Notes: a model not told the origin generated them from the sequence alone. Shown: positions 16,480 to 26,159, counted from the first letter of the stretch. The stretch: DNA of 64,000 nucleotides from Pseudomonas paraglycinae (GCF_021601625.1 NZ_BQHR01000009.1:62001-126000); one strand, 5' to 3'. Numbers and translations are program-made.

Positions 16480-18129
16480 TCAAGAGAGTGCGGTCAGTGC
16501 TTTTTCTTCGGCGGGAAAACTCCGGGCGGTTGGGGTGAGAATCAGCTGAGCCGCTTTTTCAGCAATCATCAGCGTAGGCGAACAAGTGTTGCCCGAGGTA
16601 ATGCGCGGCATGATCGACGCATCGGCAATCCGCAGGCCCGGCACGCCATGCACCCGCAGTTGCGCATCGACCACCGCGTCCGCGTCATTACCCATGCGAC
16701 AGGTGCCGACCGGGTGGAAAATCGTCGTGCCGATCTTCGCCGCCGCTTCGTGCAGTTGTTCTTCGGTTTGCAGGCTGGCGCCTGGCAGGTATTCCACCGG
16801 GTTGAAGGCTTGCAGGGCCGGGGCGCTGACGATGCGCCGGGTCAGGCGAATCGCATCGGCGGCCACGCGCAGGTCTTCGGGATGGCTGAGGTAATTGGGT
16901 TGAATCAGCGGGGCTTCTTGCGGATCGGCGGAACGGATCTCTATTCGGCCCCGGCTCTGCGGCCGCAAATCACACACCGACGCGGTGAACGCAGGGAAGC
17001 TGTGCAGCGGTTCGCCAAAACGCTCCAGCGACAGCGGCTGCACGTGATATTCGAGGTTGGCCGAGGTCTGTTCCGGCCCGGATCGGGCAAACGCGCCCAG
17101 CTGACTCGGCGCCATCGACAAAGGCCCGCTGCGGTCATACAGATAGCGCAGGCCCATGCCCATCTTGCCCCACACGCTGCCAGCGATCTGGTTGAGGGTG
17201 CGGGCGTTTTCCAGTTTGTAGATCAGCCGCAGTTGCAGGTGATCCTGCAGATTGCCGCCGACGCCCGGCAGCTCATGCACCACGCCGATCCCGAGCTTTT
17301 CGAGCAGCGGACGCGGGCCGATTCCGGAGCGTTGCAGAATGCTCGGCGAGCCCACGGAGCCGGCGCACAACACGATCTCCTTGCGCGCCTTGAAACTCTT
17401 TTGTTGACCTTGCCAACGGGCGCTGACTTTCGAGGCGCGGCCGTCTTCAAACAGAACGCGATCCACTTCGACTTCGGTCAATACCGTGAGATTGGCCCGA
17501 TCGCGAATCGGCTTCAGAAACGCCTTCGCCGCATTCCAGCGCACCCCGGCCTTCTGATTGACCTGAAAGTAGCCGCAACCCTCGTTGTCGCCCTGGTTGA
17601 AGTCATCGATGCTGGCGATGCCGCTCTGTTCGGCAGCGCTGCGGAACGCATCGAGAATCGGCCACGACAGGCGCTGGCGTTCGACTCGCCACTCACCCTT
17701 GTCGCCATGAAAGTCCGCCGCGCCGGCAAAGTGATTTTCGCTCTGCTTGAACAGCGGCAGCACGTCATTCCAGGCCCAGCCCGGATTGCCCTCGGCGGCC
17801 CAGCCGTCATAGTCGTTGGCCTGGCCACGCATGTAGATCATGCCGTTGATTGACGAACAGCCGCCCAGCACCTTGCCGCGCGGATAACTCAGCGCGCGGC
17901 CGTTGAGGCCCGGTTGTTCTTCGGTCTTGAAGCACCAGTCGGTGCGCGGGTTGCCGATGCAGAACAGGTAACCCACGGGGATGTGAATCCACGGGTAGTT
18001 GTCGCGCCCGCCGGCCTCCAGCAACAGCACGCGCTGCTGTGGATCCGCCGACAGCCGATTGGCCAGCAAACACCCGGCCGGCCCGGCACCGACCACGATG
18101 TAATCGAATTCATCGAGGGAAGTCTGCAT
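16480..18129 (-). CDS. GMC-family FAD oxidoreductase (choline/alcohol dehydrogenase-like)
   Basis: A 549-residue flavoprotein. The dinucleotide-binding motif is DYIVVGAGPAGCLLANRLS at the N-terminus, and the GMC signatures PRGKVLGGCSSING (around 85) and GSVGSPSILQRSGIG (around 260) are clear. The C-terminus carries FHPVGTCRMG with the catalytic His. The family oxidises alcohols such as choline, aliphatic alcohols or polyethylene glycol to aldehydes; the substrate here is unknown. The start at 18129 gives the family N-terminus. It is divergent from a LysR gene and followed by an MHS importer, forming a probable uptake-oxidation unit. Confidence 0.92.
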   Translation of the reverse strand: MQTSLDEFDYIVVGAGPAGCLLANRLSADPQQRVLLLEAGGRDNYPWIHIPVGYLFCIGNPRTDWCFKTEEQPGLNGRALSYPRGKVLGGCSSINGMIYMRGQANDYDGWAAEGNPGWAWNDVLPLFKQSENHFAGAADFHGDKGEWRVERQRLSWPILDAFRSAAEQSGIASIDDFNQGDNEGCGYFQVNQKAGVRWNAAKAFLKPIRDRANLTVLTEVEVDRVLFEDGRASKVSARWQGQQKSFKARKEIVLCAGSVGSPSILQRSGIGPRPLLEKLGIGVVHELPGVGGNLQDHLQLRLIYKLENARTLNQIAGSVWGKMGMGLRYLYDRSGPLSMAPSQLGAFARSGPEQTSANLEYHVQPLSLERFGEPLHSFPAFTASVCDLRPQSRGRIEIRSADPQEAPLIQPNYLSHPEDLRVAADAIRLTRRIVSAPALQAFNPVEYLPGASLQTEEQLHEAAAKIGTTIFHPVGTCRMGNDADAVVDAQLRVHGVPGLRIADASIMPRITSGNTCSPTLMIAEKAAQLILTPTARSFPAEEKALTALS

Positions 18130-18262
18130 TCCCTGACCTCGCTTATTGTTTTTGTTGTCGGTCATCCTAGTTGTTAGCTTTCGTCAAAAGAATGTTAGTT
18201 TTTGCGCAGCCGCTGTGCGTTTTCAAACAGCGCTCCCTGACGATAGCCGACAAGGACAAGCC

Positions 18263-19150
18263 ATGTTCGACTGGAACGACCTGCGGTTCTTTCTCGAGTT
18301 GCAGCGCAGCGGCCGCTTGCTCACTGCCGCCCGCCGCCTGAACACCACGCACGCCACCGTCGCCCGGCATATCGAGGCCATCGAAAAAAGCCTCGGCACC
18401 GCGCTGTTCGTCCAGCACGCCCAAGGCTACGAAATGACCCCGGCGGGGGAGGCGCTGCTCAAACATGCCGAAGCCATGGAAAACGTCGCGCTGCTGGCTC
18501 AGGAAGAAATCACCCAATCCACCGCACCGCTGGGCAAGATTCGCGTCGGCGTGACGGAGGGGCTGGGCATCATGTTTTTGGCCAGCCGCATGATCGGGTT
18601 GTTCGAGCGTTATCCGGGGCTGGAAGTGGAGCTGGTGGCGGTGCCGCGCTTCGTCAGCATTCTCAACCGCGAGGCGGAAATCAGCATTCACCTGGAGCGG
18701 CCGGCGGCGGACATGCTGGTCACCCGCAAACTGACTGATTACAAGCTCGCCCTCTATGCGAGCCAGAGCTATCTGGGCGGTGCGCCGCCGCTGCGCAGCC
18801 GCGAGGATCTTGGCCGGCATGCGTGGATCGGCTATGTCGATGATCTGCTGTTCAGTCAGGAGCTGATGTTTCTCAACAGCTTCTGCCGCAACCCACGGGT
18901 GGTGTTTCACAGCACCAGCGTGATCGCTCAGCAGCAGGCGGCGCGCTCAGGTCTCGGCATTGCCGTTCTTCCTTGTTACATGGCGGCGTCGGACCCGGAT
19001 CTGGTGCCGCTGTTGCCCGATGAGAGCATCGAGCGCAGTTACTGGATCAGTACGCGGCGGGAGTTGCACAAGTCGGTGCGGTTGCGGGTGGTCTGGGATT
19101 ACGTGGTGGGGTTGTGCGAAGGCGAGCGCGAATTGTTGATGGGCCAGTAA
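18263..19150 (+). CDS. LysR-family transcriptional regulator
   Basis: A 295-residue regulator with an N-terminal HTH (LLTAARRLNTTHATVARHIEAIE) and a co-inducer-binding domain. It is of the shorter type that begins MFDWNDLRFFLEL. The start at 18263 is chosen because this is the usual first residue; the frame to 18146 would overlap the divergent GMC gene. Position suggests it controls the GMC oxidoreductase and MHS transporter across the 133-bp gap. Confidence 0.9.
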   Translation: MFDWNDLRFFLELQRSGRLLTAARRLNTTHATVARHIEAIEKSLGTALFVQHAQGYEMTPAGEALLKHAEAMENVALLAQEEITQSTAPLGKIRVGVTEGLGIMFLASRMIGLFERYPGLEVELVAVPRFVSILNREAEISIHLERPAADMLVTRKLTDYKLALYASQSYLGGAPPLRSREDLGRHAWIGYVDDLLFSQELMFLNSFCRNPRVVFHSTSVIAQQQAARSGLGIAVLPCYMAASDPDLVPLLPDESIERSYWISTRRELHKSVRLRVVWDYVVGLCEGERELLMGQ

Positions 19151-19247
19151 AGAAGCTGTTTCATGCAACTAAAACGCTTGGCAAAAGGTCATTCGATTTG
19201 CGGAGGTTGAGTCATCTCGCAGAACCTCGACAACGAAGACGTTACCC

Positions 19248-20510
19248 GTGGCCACTCACCTCGATCGCCGCAATAACCTGTCCCTCGACAGCCTGAATTT
19301 CTTCCTCGCCGACGTGCGTGACGGGCTCGGTCCTTATCTGGCGATTTACCTGCTGGCGGTTCATCACTGGGAGCCGGCGAGCATTGGTCTGGTGATGACG
19401 ATTGCCGGGATCGCCGCGCTCATCACGCAGACCCCGGCAGGCGCGCTGGTCGACAGCACACGCTTCAAACGGTCGCTGATTGCGATTGCCGCGCTGGTGG
19501 TCACCGCAAGCTGTCTGCTGCTGCCGTTTGTGACGTCGTTCAGCCTGGTGGCGGTGACGCAAGCTATCAGTGCCGTCGCCGCTTCGATTTTCGCGCCGGC
19601 CATTTGCGCGATCACCCTCGGCATTACCGGGCCTCGTGCCTTCACGCGAAGAACCGGGCGCAACGAAACTTTCAATCACGCCGGCAACGCCTGCGCCGCG
19701 TTGTTGGCCGGTTTGTCCGCGTACCTGTTCGGCCCGGTCGCGGTGTTTTATTTGATGGCGGTCATGGCGCTGGCCAGTGTGATTGCCGTTTCCTTTGTGT
19801 CGGCAGACGCGATTGACCACGATCTCGCCCGAGGACTGGAGCCCAGCGAAACGGGGCAGGGCAAGCAGCCCTCGGGCTTTTCCGTGTTGCTCACCAACCG
19901 ACCGTTGCTGATGTTTGCGATTTGCTGCGCGCTGTTTCATCTGGCGAACGCGGCGATGTTGCCGCTGGTGAGTCAGAAGCTGGCGCAGGCCAATCTGCAG
20001 ATGGCCACGCCGCTCACGTCTGCCTGCATCGTCGCGGCGCAACTGGTGATGGTGCCGGTCGCGCTGCTGGTGGGGGCGAAGGCCGATCTGTGGGGGCGCA
20101 AGCCATTGCTGCTGGCGGGGTTTCTGATTTTGCCGTTGCGTGGCGTGTTGTATGTGCTGTCGAACGATCCGTGGTGGCTGGTTTCGGTGCAGTTGCTCGA
20201 TGGCATCGGCGCGGGGATTTTCGGCGCGCTGTTTCCGGTGGTGGTGAAAGACCTGACGCAGGGGACCGGACATTTCAATGTTAGCCTCGGGGCGATTTCG
20301 ACGGTGTTTGGACTGGGCGCAGCGTTGAGCAATAGCCTGGCGGGGATTGTGGTTCAGGAGGCGGGATACAGCGCTGCGTTCCTGACCTTGGCGGGGGTAG
20401 CGATGGCGGCGCTGGTGCTGCTTTGGGTGGCGGTGCCGGAGACGGCGCAGCGATCCGATGCCGACTCAATGGTCCTGCAAGGCAAGGCGCCGCCGATGGG
20501 TGCGCCATGA
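19248..20510 (+). CDS. MFS transporter
   Basis: A 420-residue membrane protein with about twelve segments. DVRDGLGPYLAIYLL near residue 23 and the motif-A-like GALVDSTRFKRSL near residue 64 place it in a drug/metabolite exporter group of MFS. The start is a GTG with only a weak Shine-Dalgarno, chosen because the first membrane segment begins about 18 residues later. It lies 97 bases after the LysR gene on the same strand and is convergent with the histidine kinase gene. Confidence 0.85.
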   Translation: MATHLDRRNNLSLDSLNFFLADVRDGLGPYLAIYLLAVHHWEPASIGLVMTIAGIAALITQTPAGALVDSTRFKRSLIAIAALVVTASCLLLPFVTSFSLVAVTQAISAVAASIFAPAICAITLGITGPRAFTRRTGRNETFNHAGNACAALLAGLSAYLFGPVAVFYLMAVMALASVIAVSFVSADAIDHDLARGLEPSETGQGKQPSGFSVLLTNRPLLMFAICCALFHLANAAMLPLVSQKLAQANLQMATPLTSACIVAAQLVMVPVALLVGAKADLWGRKPLLLAGFLILPLRGVLYVLSNDPWWLVSVQLLDGIGAGIFGALFPVVVKDLTQGTGHFNVSLGAISTVFGLGAALSNSLAGIVVQEAGYSAAFLTLAGVAMAALVLLWVAVPETAQRSDADSMVLQGKAPPMGAP

Positions 20511-20531
20511 CTCAACGGTCGCAAGACTTGT

Positions 20532-21899
20532 TCAACCGGCGGGAATCGACAGCGTCGCCCTCAGACCGCCCTCGACCCGGTTTTCCAGTGTGATTCGCCC
20601 GCCCAGACGCGTCGCGATGGTATTGACGATGGTCAGCCCCAGGCCCGCGCCCTCGGGATTGCCCCGGCTGTAGAACCGTTCGAACAATCGTGCCCGGTCC
20701 GCTTCATCGATACCCGGTCCCTGATCTTCAACGCTCAAATGGTAAAACCCGTCGGTCTGGGTCAATTGCACGCTGATCACGCCTTGCTCCGGAGAGAAGT
20801 TGGCGGCGTTGGTGATGAGGTTGTTCAGGGCAATGTCGATGGTGGCAGCATCGGCGAACGCTGGAAAAGGTTGTTCGCTGACGTCGAAGGCCAGTTCCAG
20901 ATGCTTGCTCAGCAACCATGGCGTGAGTTGCACCAGACTGTTGCGCACGGTGTCGCCAAGGTCGATGCGTTGGTTGGCAGGCGCACTGGCCTTGGGTTCG
21001 AGGCGGGCCATGGTCAGCAACTGATTGACCAGTCGGCTGGTTCGATCCACGCCGGCAATCAGAAACTCGAGTGACTCGCGACGTTCCTGCTCGGTGCCGG
21101 ATTCCAGCAGGTTTTGCGCGTGTACCCGCAGAACCGCCAGCGGCGTGCGCATTTCGTGGGCGGCGTCGGCGATGAACCGGCGTTCCCGACCGAGCACTTC
21201 CTGGATCTGCGCAAGCATGCGGTTGAGCGCGGCCTGCATCGGTTCCAGTTCGCTGGGCAGCGGCGTCAGTTGCAGCGGTTCTAGGGAGCCGCTGTGCCTG
21301 GCGCGTAGCGTCGCCGCCATATTGGCCAGGGGCTTGAGCCCCCAGCCGATGGCCAGCCAGATCATCGCCGCCAGGATCAGACTGCCGATCACGTTCGGCC
21401 ACAGGGTATGGCGGACGATCCGGTCAACCAGATCCGCTCGCACGTCACCGCGTTCACCCACCCAGATGCGCAAACCGTTCTGTCGGTCTTCCAGGACAAA
21501 CGCCCGCCAGTGGCGCTTGTTCAAATCCACCACATCACTGAAGCCTGGCTGGATCGGCGGCGTGCTGAAGGAGGGCGCGCTGGCGGTATGCACCAGGACC
21601 TCGCCCTTGGCATTCCAGACCTGAAAGGCGAGCTTTCTCTCGTAGGGATGGCCGTCACCCTTGGGCACGGCTTCAGCCAGGGCCGAGTTGAACGCCCGAT
21701 AAAGATCCGCGTGCTCCTGCCCCGGCAACGGCATGCGCATCACGCCTTGCAGCAACCGTGCGTTCTGCGCCAGTTGCGCGTCGTAGACTTCGGCGATTTC
21801 GTGGTTGCTGTCGTGCAGATTGAACAGGCTGAGCACGGTCAGACCGGCGAGCATCAGGCCGATGATCAGGGTCAGGGTGCGGCGCCGGATCGAGGTCAT
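20532..21899 (-). CDS. Sensor histidine kinase (QseC/PmrB type)
   Basis: A 455-residue inner-membrane kinase: transmembrane segment at about 8-27, a periplasmic domain of about 140 residues, a second segment near 170-187, HAMP, the H-box AAHEMRTPLAVL with His248, and ATP-binding N, G1 and G2 motifs (NNLITNAANFS, DQGPGIDE, GAGLGLTIV). It should phosphorylate the response regulator encoded just upstream, whose stop overlaps its start by 4 bases. It is the last gene of the seven-gene operon; the signal is unknown and could be the operon's own product. Confidence 0.93.
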   Translation of the reverse strand: MTSIRRRTLTLIIGLMLAGLTVLSLFNLHDSNHEIAEVYDAQLAQNARLLQGVMRMPLPGQEHADLYRAFNSALAEAVPKGDGHPYERKLAFQVWNAKGEVLVHTASAPSFSTPPIQPGFSDVVDLNKRHWRAFVLEDRQNGLRIWVGERGDVRADLVDRIVRHTLWPNVIGSLILAAMIWLAIGWGLKPLANMAATLRARHSGSLEPLQLTPLPSELEPMQAALNRMLAQIQEVLGRERRFIADAAHEMRTPLAVLRVHAQNLLESGTEQERRESLEFLIAGVDRTSRLVNQLLTMARLEPKASAPANQRIDLGDTVRNSLVQLTPWLLSKHLELAFDVSEQPFPAFADAATIDIALNNLITNAANFSPEQGVISVQLTQTDGFYHLSVEDQGPGIDEADRARLFERFYSRGNPEGAGLGLTIVNTIATRLGGRITLENRVEGGLRATLSIPAG

Positions 21900-22558
21900 C
21901 GGCGCTCCTCCACCAGATAACCCACACCACGGATGGTGCGGATCAGGTCGGTGGAGAATTTCTTGCGCAGGTGATGAATGTGCACTTCGAGAGTGTTGCT
22001 TTCGGCTTCTTCGTTCCAGCCGTAGAGCAGTTGTGTGAGGTGGTCGCGGGTCATGACCCGACCCGGCGGCGAGAGCAGTTCGTGCAACAACTGATATTCC
22101 TTGGGCGTGAGCACCACCGGCTGCCCCAGGTAGCTGACTTGCTGGGTGCCGGGGTTGAGGCTGATGCCGGCATGTTCGATCAGCATCTGCGCGCGTCCGG
22201 CACTGCGCCGCAGCAGGGCGCGCAGGCGGGCCTTGAGCTCGGCCAGGTCGAAGGGTTTGATCAGGTAGTCGTCGGCGCCGGCGTCCAGCCCCGCGATGCG
22301 GTCTTCGGTGGCATCACGGGCGGTGAGGATCAGCACCGGCAGGTTCGAGCCGCTGGCGCGCAGACGGCGCAGGACTTCGAGCCCATCCATGCGCGGCAGG
22401 CCGAGATCGAGCACCGCCAGATCAAAGGTTTCGCTGAGCAGGGCGTGCAGGGCGCTGCTGCCGTCCTTGAGCCAGTCGACGGTGTAACCCTCGCGCCCCA
22501 GCGCCTGATGAATGCCCTCGCCGAGGGCCACGTCATCCTCGATCAGTAATAAACGCAC
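21896..22558 (-). CDS. OmpR-family response regulator (QseB type)
   Basis: A 220-residue regulator: receiver domain with phospho-acceptor Asp51 (LAVLDLGLP) and Lys101 (LIKPFDL), then an OmpR/PhoB winged-helix domain ending IRTIRGVGYLVE. Partner of the overlapping histidine kinase. It lies 11 bases after the TPR gene, so the regulator is made together with the biosynthetic genes it probably controls. Confidence 0.94.
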   Translation of the reverse strand: MRLLLIEDDVALGEGIHQALGREGYTVDWLKDGSSALHALLSETFDLAVLDLGLPRMDGLEVLRRLRASGSNLPVLILTARDATEDRIAGLDAGADDYLIKPFDLAELKARLRALLRRSAGRAQMLIEHAGISLNPGTQQVSYLGQPVVLTPKEYQLLHELLSPPGRVMTRDHLTQLLYGWNEEAESNTLEVHIHHLRKKFSTDLIRTIRGVGYLVEERR

Positions 22559-22569
22559 ACGGACTCCTG

Positions 22570-23214
22570 TCAGTCGAGTTTCTTGTTCACGTCCACCAGC
22601 AACGCAGCGATCTCTTTGCGGCGCCCGGCATCGGCACTTTCCCGGCCTGGGCGAGGAGCGGCTTGCAGGGCCTTGAGCAGCGCTGCTTTGGCTTCAGCGT
22701 AGCGTTTTTGACGGTAAAGGTGATCGCCCCAGAAGTACAGACTGTCGATGCCGTCCGGGTTGAGTTGCAGGGCTTGTTTGAGCAGTTGTTCAGCCTTGTC
22801 GCTGTCGCCGAACCCGATCGGCCATCCCGGTACCCGATCGTACAGCGCGGCGAGGCTGGTGTAGGCCGAACCTTGCAATGCCTTGGGGTCGAGGTTCAGG
22901 GATTTTTCCAGATCGGCTTTGGCGTCCTTGGCTTTGCCCAGGGCCCCGAGCCCGCCCTCGGCACCGGCCCAACTGCTGGTGACGATGCCTTTCCATATCC
23001 AGGCCTCGGCGACGGCCGGACGTTCCGTGGCGAAGTGCGTTGCCTGGACGGCCAACTGTTCAAATGCAGCGGCGCGCTGTTTTTCCGGTGTTTCGTACTG
23101 GATGTGCGCCCAGCTCTGCTGGATGCTGTTGAGGCGTTGTTGATCGGCAGCGTCCAGCGCCCAGACACTTTGACTGAGGGCGCCCAGCAGCAAACAGGCG
23201 AGAATTTTTTTCAT
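22570..23214 (-). CDS. Periplasmic TPR-repeat protein
   Basis: A 214-residue protein with a signal peptide (MKKILACLLLGALSQSVWA) and an all-helical body. TPR-like repeats are visible around residues 80-180 (SLNLDPKALQGSAYTSLAAL; LQLNPDGIDSLYFWGDHL; RYAEAKAALLKAL). It probably scaffolds protein contacts in the periplasm. Its start overlaps the SDR stop by 4 bases. Confidence 0.85.
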   Translation of the reverse strand: MKKILACLLLGALSQSVWALDAADQQRLNSIQQSWAHIQYETPEKQRAAAFEQLAVQATHFATERPAVAEAWIWKGIVTSSWAGAEGGLGALGKAKDAKADLEKSLNLDPKALQGSAYTSLAALYDRVPGWPIGFGDSDKAEQLLKQALQLNPDGIDSLYFWGDHLYRQKRYAEAKAALLKALQAAPRPGRESADAGRRKEIAALLVDVNKKLD

Positions 23215-24020
23215 GGTTTCGGCGTCTCGTTTTCAGGTTTTTCACTCAGGCGACGGATCAATGGCAATTGCTTGCGCAAGCCGCGATCCACCAGATTGGG
23301 CAGCAGGCTGTTGAGGCGTACGAAGAAGCGCTCCGGCCAGCCCAGATAGAGGTCGCGGCGATCACCGGCAATCGCATGGATCACGGCGGCAGCGACGGCT
23401 CGCGGATCGTCGACGCTGGATTTGAGTGCGTCGTTCAATGCCTGGGCGGCGGGGCTGTTCATGGCGGTGCGTGTGGCGCGGGGCGCCACGTACAACACAC
23501 CGACCCGGGTATCCGCCAACTCTCGGCGCAAGGCCTCGGAAAATCCGCGCAAGGCAAACTTGGTCGCGCAGTAACTGGCATAACCTGGATAACCGATCGA
23601 ACCATAGGTCGAGCCGACGTTGACCACCATGGCACTGTCGGCCTGCTTGAGCAGCGGCAGCAACAGTTTGGTCAGGCAGATCGGCGCACTGATGTTCACC
23701 GCCAGCATGGCGTTGATGTCGCTGTCGTCGAGCTGTTCCAGCATTGCGAAATGATTGACCCCGGCGGCGTTGATCAGCAGGTTGATGCCGCCGATGGCCT
23801 CGGCGGCGGCCAGCACCTTGCGGCGGTCGCTGAGGAATGTCAGGTCGGCAGCGACCCAGCACAGGTTCTGTGGGTAAAGGTCAAGCAACGGGCGCAGCGA
23901 TTCCTGATGCCGCGCGACCGCCAGGACCTGCGCACCGGCAGCGCACAAGGCACGCGTGATCGCCATCCCGATGCCGCCGCTGGCACCGGTCAACACCACA
24001 CGGGCTTCATGCAGCTGCAT
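23211..24020 (-). CDS. Short-chain dehydrogenase/reductase
   Basis: A 269-residue NAD(P)-dependent oxidoreductase. The Rossmann motif TGASGGIG is at residues 11-18, NAAG follows strand 4, and the catalytic YASYCATK (Tyr and Lys) lies near residue 150. The C-terminal part carries a basic hydrophobic stretch (RRDLYLGWPERFFVRLNSLL) typical of SDRs that act on membrane or acyl-chain substrates. The start at 24020 overlaps the preceding gene by 14 bases. In this operon it could reduce a keto- or aldehyde intermediate from the acyl ligase and oxidase. Confidence 0.88.
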   Translation of the reverse strand: MQLHEARVVLTGASGGIGMAITRALCAAGAQVLAVARHQESLRPLLDLYPQNLCWVAADLTFLSDRRKVLAAAEAIGGINLLINAAGVNHFAMLEQLDDSDINAMLAVNISAPICLTKLLLPLLKQADSAMVVNVGSTYGSIGYPGYASYCATKFALRGFSEALRRELADTRVGVLYVAPRATRTAMNSPAAQALNDALKSSVDDPRAVAAAVIHAIAGDRRDLYLGWPERFFVRLNSLLPNLVDRGLRKQLPLIRRLSEKPENETPKP

Positions 24021-24681
24021 GTTGAGCCTCCGCGTCACGGGGCAGGCCGCGGAACATGTCGGTGTAGAGCCGATAGACGACTTTCGAGGCATGGATCACC
24101 GCCGCCTGGTCGGCCGGATCTTCCAACTGATTCATCAGCCGGCGATAGGTTTGCATGTGCTCGATGTCCAGCGAGCCGTGGGAACTGAGGTAGCTGAACG
24201 CCGTTTCCGGCAGGGCCAGACGCTCGCGGATACTGCCCGCGGCGTGGGTGGCCAGGGCGATGCTGGTGCCCTCCAGCACGTTGACCATGCCAAACAGCCC
24301 GACCGGATTGCCTCGGGCGATCAGGTCGTAGAGAAAACTGACCATCAGCTCGATCGGCAGCGACGGCTGGCCATCACGCACGGCGTTACGGTCACCGCCA
24401 CAGGCCTCGATGTCGTTGAGCACCCATTGCTCGTGGCCGTATTCGTCTTCGATGTATTCGCATACGGCTTTGCGCAGCCATTCCAGGTGCGTCGGCAGGC
24501 GTGCACCACAGGCCATCATCAGAGGTACGGTGTGACGCACGTGGTAGTAGGCCTGGGCGAGAAACGCGCGATAGCTTTCAAGGCTGACCTTGCCTTGCAG
24601 CGCATCGAGGATGATCGGCAGATTGAACAGCTCGTGGCGTTCCTGGTGCGTGGCTTCTTGCAGGGTGTCGAAAAAACTCAT
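24007..24681 (-). CDS. Haem-oxygenase-like putative diiron oxidase
   Basis: A 224-residue all-helical protein of the TenA/haem-oxygenase-like fold. Candidate metal ligands are spaced as in diiron enzymes of this fold: His47/His50 (YYHVRH), Glu75 and Glu78 with His83 (EYIEDEYGHE), Glu137 (NVLEGTS), and His168, Asp172, His175 (SHGSLDIEH). Relatives with this architecture, such as UndA, oxidatively modify fatty acids or amino acids. The start overlaps the ligase stop by 4 bases. The reaction is unknown; an acyl chain activated by the neighbouring ligase is the likely class of substrate. Confidence 0.8.
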   Translation of the reverse strand: MSFFDTLQEATHQERHELFNLPIILDALQGKVSLESYRAFLAQAYYHVRHTVPLMMACGARLPTHLEWLRKAVCEYIEDEYGHEQWVLNDIEACGGDRNAVRDGQPSLPIELMVSFLYDLIARGNPVGLFGMVNVLEGTSIALATHAAGSIRERLALPETAFSYLSSHGSLDIEHMQTYRRLMNQLEDPADQAAVIHASKVVYRLYTDMFRGLPRDAEAQHAAA

Positions 24682-26159
24682 GGTGCGGATTCCTCGGAAA
24701 GGGCGGATTCGGTAAGCACGGCACGGTACTGCGCGACGATTGCCTCACGGCGCGGGCGACCGTTGGCGGTGAGCAGGCCGTTGGCGGCCGTGAAAGGTTG
24801 TTTGAGACGTGTCCAGTGATGCACCTGGGCGTAATCGGGCAAGGCCTCGTTGGCAGCGGCGACGGCGGCCGCCAACTGAGCATCGGTGCAGTCCGGACGG
24901 TGCGGCCAGAGCAGGGCGTGGTTGTGCGGCAAGGCCTCGCCGTAAACAAAGGCCTGGGCGATGTGATGGCGCTGGGTCAGTTCGGACTCGACCCATTCCG
25001 GGTTGACGTTGCGCCCGAAACTGGTGACGAACTGATGCTTCTTGCGGCCCTTGAGGTAGAGAAAACCTTCCGGGTCGAACTCGCCCAGATCGCCGCTGGG
25101 CCACCACTCATCGGTGTACGCCGGTTCGCCAAGGTAACCGAGCAGGGTCGAGCCTTTGATCAACACCTCACCGTCTTCGGCCACGCGCACGTCGACGTGG
25201 GGCAGGGGCCGCCCGACGCTGCCCGGACGTCGAGCCCCAGGCCGGTTGAGACAGACTACCGAGGCGCACTCGGACAGGCCGTAGCCTTCGTAGACCGGCA
25301 GGCCGACCCGTTGCGCGCGGTGCAGCAGATCCTCGGAAACCCGTGCGCCACCAACGGCGGCAAAGCGCAGCGATTGCGGATCGAAGGCTTTCTGTTCGGC
25401 AGCGCTGACCAGTAGCAACAGCAATTGCGGTACCAGAATCAGGCTCTCGGGTGCCCGGCTGGCCAGACAGCCCAGCAAGCGCGGCAGGTCGACGCCGCTG
25501 GCGCCCTGGATGCCCAGGGTTTTCTGGCTCGGCACGCTCAGCGTCGCGCCGGCGTACAGCGCGGCGTAACACCCGAGGTTCTCCAGCAGGATCGCCAGCG
25601 GCAGCAACGCCACGTGATGTTGAGGGGCTGTGGGTTTGCTGGCCTCTTCCAGCTCCCGAGCGACCCGCAGCAGACTGTCGGCGCTCAGGCACACGCCTTT
25701 CGGTGTGCCGGTGGTGCCGGAGGTAAACGTCAGTTTGGCGGTGCCGACTGGCAGGCGGTTCGGGCCTTCAAAGGCGCGGCACCAGAATTCACCGCGTTGT
25801 TCATAACCGGCGGCGAGCAATTCTGGCTCCAGCTCCGGTTCGGCGATCACTCTTTCGGCCTGGCTTTGTTCCAGACAATGGGCACGTTGTGCCGGACTGA
25901 AGAACGGCGGCAGGGGCACGCACGTCAAGCCTTCAAACAACGCCGCCAGATCCCAGAGTATGGCCTCGACACCGTTGTCCAGTGCCAGGGCAATGACCTT
26001 CACGTTTTCATCGCGCAAGCGTTGCTGGCGGTACATCACTTCGGCGTACAGCGTCGTGTAACTGACTTTCAGGGTGTCGCCCCATAACGCCAGCGCGTTG
26101 TCATTGCGCCCTGCATGGCTGCGCAGGGTTTCCTGGAATCGTTGACGTTCAAGCGACAT
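24678..26159 (-). CDS. Acyl-AMP ligase (ANL superfamily)
   Basis: A 493-residue adenylate-forming enzyme. Core motif A3 is FTSGTTGTPKG at about residues 145-155, A5 YEGYGLSEC, A7 WPSGDLG and A8 GRKKHQFVTSFGRNVNPEWVE. The end reads NGLLTANGRPRREAI, where long-chain acyl ligases have a catalytic lysine in NGLLTPTLKxKR; here that position is Arg. The protein may activate a fatty acid for the operon's other enzymes. The start at 26159 is chosen because the frame above it lies inside the preceding gene; the two genes overlap by 11 bases. Confidence 0.88.
   Translation of the reverse strand: MSLERQRFQETLRSHAGRNDNALALWGDTLKVSYTTLYAEVMYRQQRLRDENVKVIALALDNGVEAILWDLAALFEGLTCVPLPPFFSPAQRAHCLEQSQAERVIAEPELEPELLAAGYEQRGEFWCRAFEGPNRLPVGTAKLTFTSGTTGTPKGVCLSADSLLRVARELEEASKPTAPQHHVALLPLAILLENLGCYAALYAGATLSVPSQKTLGIQGASGVDLPRLLGCLASRAPESLILVPQLLLLLVSAAEQKAFDPQSLRFAAVGGARVSEDLLHRAQRVGLPVYEGYGLSECASVVCLNRPGARRPGSVGRPLPHVDVRVAEDGEVLIKGSTLLGYLGEPAYTDEWWPSGDLGEFDPEGFLYLKGRKKHQFVTSFGRNVNPEWVESELTQRHHIAQAFVYGEALPHNHALLWPHRPDCTDAQLAAAVAAANEALPDYAQVHHWTRLKQPFTAANGLLTANGRPRREAIVAQYRAVLTESALSEESAP

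Noticed and set aside
24007-24681. TenA thiaminase annotation for the haem-oxygenase-like gene
   Set aside because: No thiamine genes are nearby, and the spacing of His/Glu ligands fits diiron oxidases better.
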